A stretch of 64,000 nt of DNA, taken from the NCBI RefSeq assembly GCF_002355475.1, contig NZ_AP014862.1, forward strand, positions 1,302,001 through 1,366,000. Reading direction: 5' to 3'. Source of the stretch: Pseudomonas furukawaii (GTDB lineage Bacteria; Pseudomonadota; Gammaproteobacteria; Pseudomonadales; Pseudomonadaceae). A model generated the notes under the pieces. It searched no databases and was not told the origin of the DNA. It saw nothing but the letters and a program-made list of their open reading frames with translations. A program made the translations under genes and the position numbers. Of this stretch, positions 61,530 to 64,000 are shown piece after piece (positions within the stretch are counted from its first letter, which is position 1; every line of letters starts with the position of its first letter).

Positions 61530-63175
61530 CCCCGCGCCGCTTCGTCACCTGCACCGTCCTCCTGCCGCTGCCGGCCCTCGCCATGGCGGCCGACGGCAGC
61601 GCCCACGACGCCCTCAACCTGTCCGCCGTCCTCATGTTCCTGGTTTTCGTCGGGGCGACCCTCGGGATCACCTGGTGGGCGTCCAGGCGCAGCCAGTCGC
61701 GGGCGGACTTCTACACCGCCGGCGGCAGCATCACCGGCTTCCAGAACGGCCTGGCGATCGCTGGCGACTACATGTCCGCCGCGTCCTTCCTGGGCATCTC
61801 CGCGCTGGTGTTCACCTCGGGCTACGACGGCCTGATCTACGCCATCGGTTGGCTGGTGGGCTGGCCGGTGATCCTCTTCCTGATCGCCGAACGCCTGCGC
61901 AACCTGGGTACCTACACCTTCGCCGACGTGGCCTCCTACCGCCTGAAGCAGAAGGAAATCCGCACCCTGTCCGCCAGCGGCTCGCTGGTGGTGGTGTGCC
62001 TCTACCTGATCGCCCAGATGGTGGGCGCCGGCAAGCTGATCGAGCTGCTGTTCGGCCTCAACTACCAGGTCGCCGTCGTGCTGGTGGGCATCCTGATGGT
62101 CTGCTATGTGCTGTTCGGCGGCATGCTGGCCACCACCTGGGTGCAGATCATCAAGGCCGCGCTGCTGCTGTTCGGGGCCACTTTCATGGCGCTGATGGTG
62201 CTCAGGCACGTCAACTTCGACTTAGCCGCCCTGTTCAGCGAAGCCATCCAGGTTCACCCGAAAGGCGAGGCCATCATGAGTCCCGGCGGCCTGGTGAAGG
62301 ACCCGGTCTCCGCCATCTCCCTGGGCCTGGCGCTGATGTTCGGGGTGGCGGGGCTGCCGCACATCCTGATGCGCTTCTTCACCGTGAGCGATGCCAAGGA
62401 AGCCCGCAAGTCGGTGTTCTACGCCACCGGCTTCATCGGCTACTTCTACATCCTGACCTTCATCATCGGCTTCGGCGCCATCCTGCTGGTGAGCACCGAC
62501 CCGGCCTTCAAGGACGCCACCGGCGCCCTGATCGGTGGCAACAACATGGCGGCGGTGCACCTGGCCGACGCCGTGGGTGGCAGCCTGTTCCTCGGCTTCA
62601 TCTCCGCCGTGGCCTTCGCCACCATCCTGGCGGTGGTGGCCGGCCTGACCCTGGCCGGTGCCTCGGCCGTGTCCCACGATCTCTACGCCAATGTGATCAA
62701 GCAGGGGCAGGCGCAGGAGCGGGACGAGCTGCGCATCACCCGTCTCACCACGCTGGTCCTGGGGCTGCTGGCCATGGTGCTGGGCATCCTGTTCGAGAAA
62801 CAGAATGTCGCCTTCATGGTGGGCCTGGCGTTCTCCATTGCCGCCAGCTGCAACTTCCCGGTGCTGATCCTCGCCATGTACTGGAAGAAGCTGACCACCC
62901 GTGGCGCCATGATCGGCGGCTGGATGGGGCTGCTGACCGCCGCGACGCTGATGGTGCTGGGCCCGACCGTCTGGGTGCAGGTGCTGGGGCACCCGACGCC
63001 CATCTATCCCTATGAGTACCCGGCGCTGTTCTCCATGCTGCTGGCCTTCGTGGGTATCTGGTTCTTCTCGATCACCGACAGGTCCGCCAGCGCGGCGGAG
63101 GAACGCGCGCGCTTCTACCCGCAGTTCGTGCGTTCCCAGACCGGGCTGGGGGCCAGCGGTCCCTCGAAGCGCTGA
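61526..63175 (+). CDS. Acetate permease ActP paralogue (copy 2)
   Basis: A 549-aa SSSF symporter. Its N-terminal ~55 residues differ from copy 1, but the rest is nearly the same, including [35 protein letters not shown]-type changes, and [17 protein letters not shown]. The pattern points to tandem duplication followed by divergence in signal peptide and control region, with possible gene conversion in the core. It could differ in substrate range. No clear terminator follows. Confidence 0.92.
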   Translation: MTPRRFVTCTVLLPLPALAMAADGSAHDALNLSAVLMFLVFVGATLGITWWASRRSQSRADFYTAGGSITGFQNGLAIAGDYMSAASFLGISALVFTSGYDGLIYAIGWLVGWPVILFLIAERLRNLGTYTFADVASYRLKQKEIRTLSASGSLVVVCLYLIAQMVGAGKLIELLFGLNYQVAVVLVGILMVCYVLFGGMLATTWVQIIKAALLLFGATFMALMVLRHVNFDLAALFSEAIQVHPKGEAIMSPGGLVKDPVSAISLGLALMFGVAGLPHILMRFFTVSDAKEARKSVFYATGFIGYFYILTFIIGFGAILLVSTDPAFKDATGALIGGNNMAAVHLADAVGGSLFLGFISAVAFATILAVVAGLTLAGASAVSHDLYANVIKQGQAQERDELRITRLTTLVLGLLAMVLGILFEKQNVAFMVGLAFSIAASCNFPVLILAMYWKKLTTRGAMIGGWMGLLTAATLMVLGPTVWVQVLGHPTPIYPYEYPALFSMLLAFVGIWFFSITDRSASAAEERARFYPQFVRSQTGLGASGPSKR

Positions 63176-63218
63176 GTGCGCGCGCGGCGGCCGGATGCGG
63201 GCCCCGCGCGTCCCGGGC

Positions 63219-63374
63219 TCAGATCATGCCCAGCAGTAACAGTACGACCACTATGACCAGCAACACGCCTACCAGGCCGGAGGGACCGTAGCCCCAGTTG
63301 CGGGAGTGGGGGAACAGGGGCAAGCCGCCGACCAGCAGTAGAACCAGGATCACGAGCAACAGGAGGGTGAGCAT
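63219..63374 (-). CDS. DUF3309 small membrane protein
   Basis: A 51-aa protein beginning MLTLLLLVILVLLLVGG, with the family's central PHSRNWGYGPSG and a second helix ending in LLLGMI. Two membrane helices flank the aromatic loop. Family function is unknown; such genes are common near stress genes. ATG at 63374 with GGAGAG just before it. Below the usual size cut-off for gene calling. Confidence 0.85.
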   Translation of the reverse strand: MLTLLLLVILVLLLVGGLPLFPHSRNWGYGPSGLVGVLLVIVVVLLLLGMI

Positions 63375-63486
63375 GGGCAGTCTCTCCGGGTTGACGATGG
63401 GGGGCTCCGCAGGCGCTAAGGTTGAAAGCGGGCACCTGTAGTAACCGACTGATCAGCTTCCGCGAGGGTTCAAGGAAAATGCCGAC

Positions 63487-63855
63487 ATGATCCATGGCCT
63501 GGCCGCCGATGCGGTGCTCCTGTTGCATCTGGCCTTCATTCTCTTCGTGGTCCTGGGCGGGCTGCTGGTGCTCCGCTGGCCCCGGTTGGCCTTGCTGCAC
63601 CTGCCTGCGGTCGCCTGGGGCGCCACGGTGGAATGCCTGCAGCTGCTCTGCCCCCTCACGCCGCTGGAGAACCGCCTGCGCCGCCTGGCGGGGGAGCGGG
63701 GCTACGAGGGTGGTTTCATCGAGCACTACCTGGAACCACTGATCTACCCCGCCGGGTTGACGCCCGGTATCCAGCTCGGGCTCGGCGCCCTGGTGCTGCT
63801 GATCAACCTGGTGCCTTACGGGCTGCTGCTGTGGCGCTTAAGGCGTCGCCCGTGA
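63487..63855 (+). CDS. DUF2784 membrane protein
   Basis: A 122-aa protein with three or four hydrophobic segments. It matches DUF2784 in LLHLAFILFVVLGGLLVLRW, VAWGATVECLQLLCPLTPLEN and the conserved GGFIEHYLEPLIYP. Function unknown. The ATG at 63487 has a weak ribosome-binding site (AAGGAAAA). Confidence 0.85.
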   Translation: MIHGLAADAVLLLHLAFILFVVLGGLLVLRWPRLALLHLPAVAWGATVECLQLLCPLTPLENRLRRLAGERGYEGGFIEHYLEPLIYPAGLTPGIQLGLGALVLLINLVPYGLLLWRLRRRP

Positions 63856-63983
63856 CCCGCTCACAGAGCCTGGTTAGCGGCGGATTTGCCCCGATCATTC
63901 ACCCCCGTGATTCAAGGATGGCGGGACCATCGCCTTCGCTACACTCCTGCCCATCCACCGCACACACAGAAAGGCACCTCACC

Positions 63984-64000
63984 ATGCACAACCGCATCAT
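63984..64000 (+). CDS. Start of a gene cut off by the window end
   Basis: An ATG at 63984 preceded by AAAGGCACCTCACC opens a frame reading MHNRI. A possible -10 (TACACT) lies at 63940-63945. Only 17 bases are visible, so no function can be given. Confidence 0.4.

Overview
This 64 kb window is a high-GC chromosomal segment of a Pseudomonas (sensu lato) species. The evidence is the gene content and order: from about 17 kb to the right end it follows, from memory, the P. aeruginosa PAO1 order roughly PA3271 down to PA3234 (MxtR-type kinase, AraC regulator, rdgC, FKBP lipoprotein, EAL/CBS/GGDEF protein, prc, quinone oxidoreductase, ABC/GntR block, M18 peptidase, rluA, minEDC, lpxL, patatin, mlaA, yjcH-actP). 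Nothing indicates a plasmid or prophage backbone.

Left part (1-16.2 kb): a steroid-degradation locus interrupted by an accessory island. Steroid genes are an Hsd4A-like SDR (4-879), a two-subunit acyl-CoA dehydrogenase, an IpdF-like dehydrogenase, a MaoC hydratase, a thiolase, a ketosteroid isomerase with all three catalytic residues, an NTF2-fold protein, a divergent SDR, and a hydrolase-hydratase-acylating aldehyde dehydrogenase-aldolase set in the order tesD-E-F-G. A GTCC-N4-GGAC dyad lies upstream of both plus-strand steroid operons and looks like a common operator. The island (about 1.0-5.5 kb) holds mqsRA with its exact MqsA operator, an orphan BRO-N gene, and a PAAR/pyocin-S/HNH effector followed by two E9-type immunity genes. 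Between the immunity genes lie an IS3-type transposase remnant and a 53-bp relic of a second HNH nuclease.

Middle (16.2-40 kb): a 115-bp tandem repeat array, an MxtR/CrbS-type symporter-kinase hybrid, a GNAT/AraC pair, azlCD, an MFS-PlsC fusion, sugE (gdx) under a guanidine-II riboswitch, a BASS transporter and rdgC. Then come two tandem tRNA-Val/tRNA-Asp units, an FKBP lipoprotein, a small unknown operon, a c-di-GMP enzyme, prc, ahpC-ahpF, and an orphan modA with a consensus ModE box.

Right part (40-64 kb): a GntR-linked ABC importer operon carrying an alkaline-phosphatase-superfamily enzyme and a HAD phosphatase (probably an organophosphorus compound). It continues with gmhA, apeB, a methyltransferase, rluA, minCDE, lpxL, patatin, an alpha/beta hydrolase with mlaA, a membrane GH17 protein, and two tandem yjcH-actP acetate-permease cassettes. 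The actP cassettes and the MxtR-type kinase share a CGACC-NN-GGTCG dyad. This suggests one acetate regulon within the window, and steroid catabolism would feed it with acetyl-CoA.
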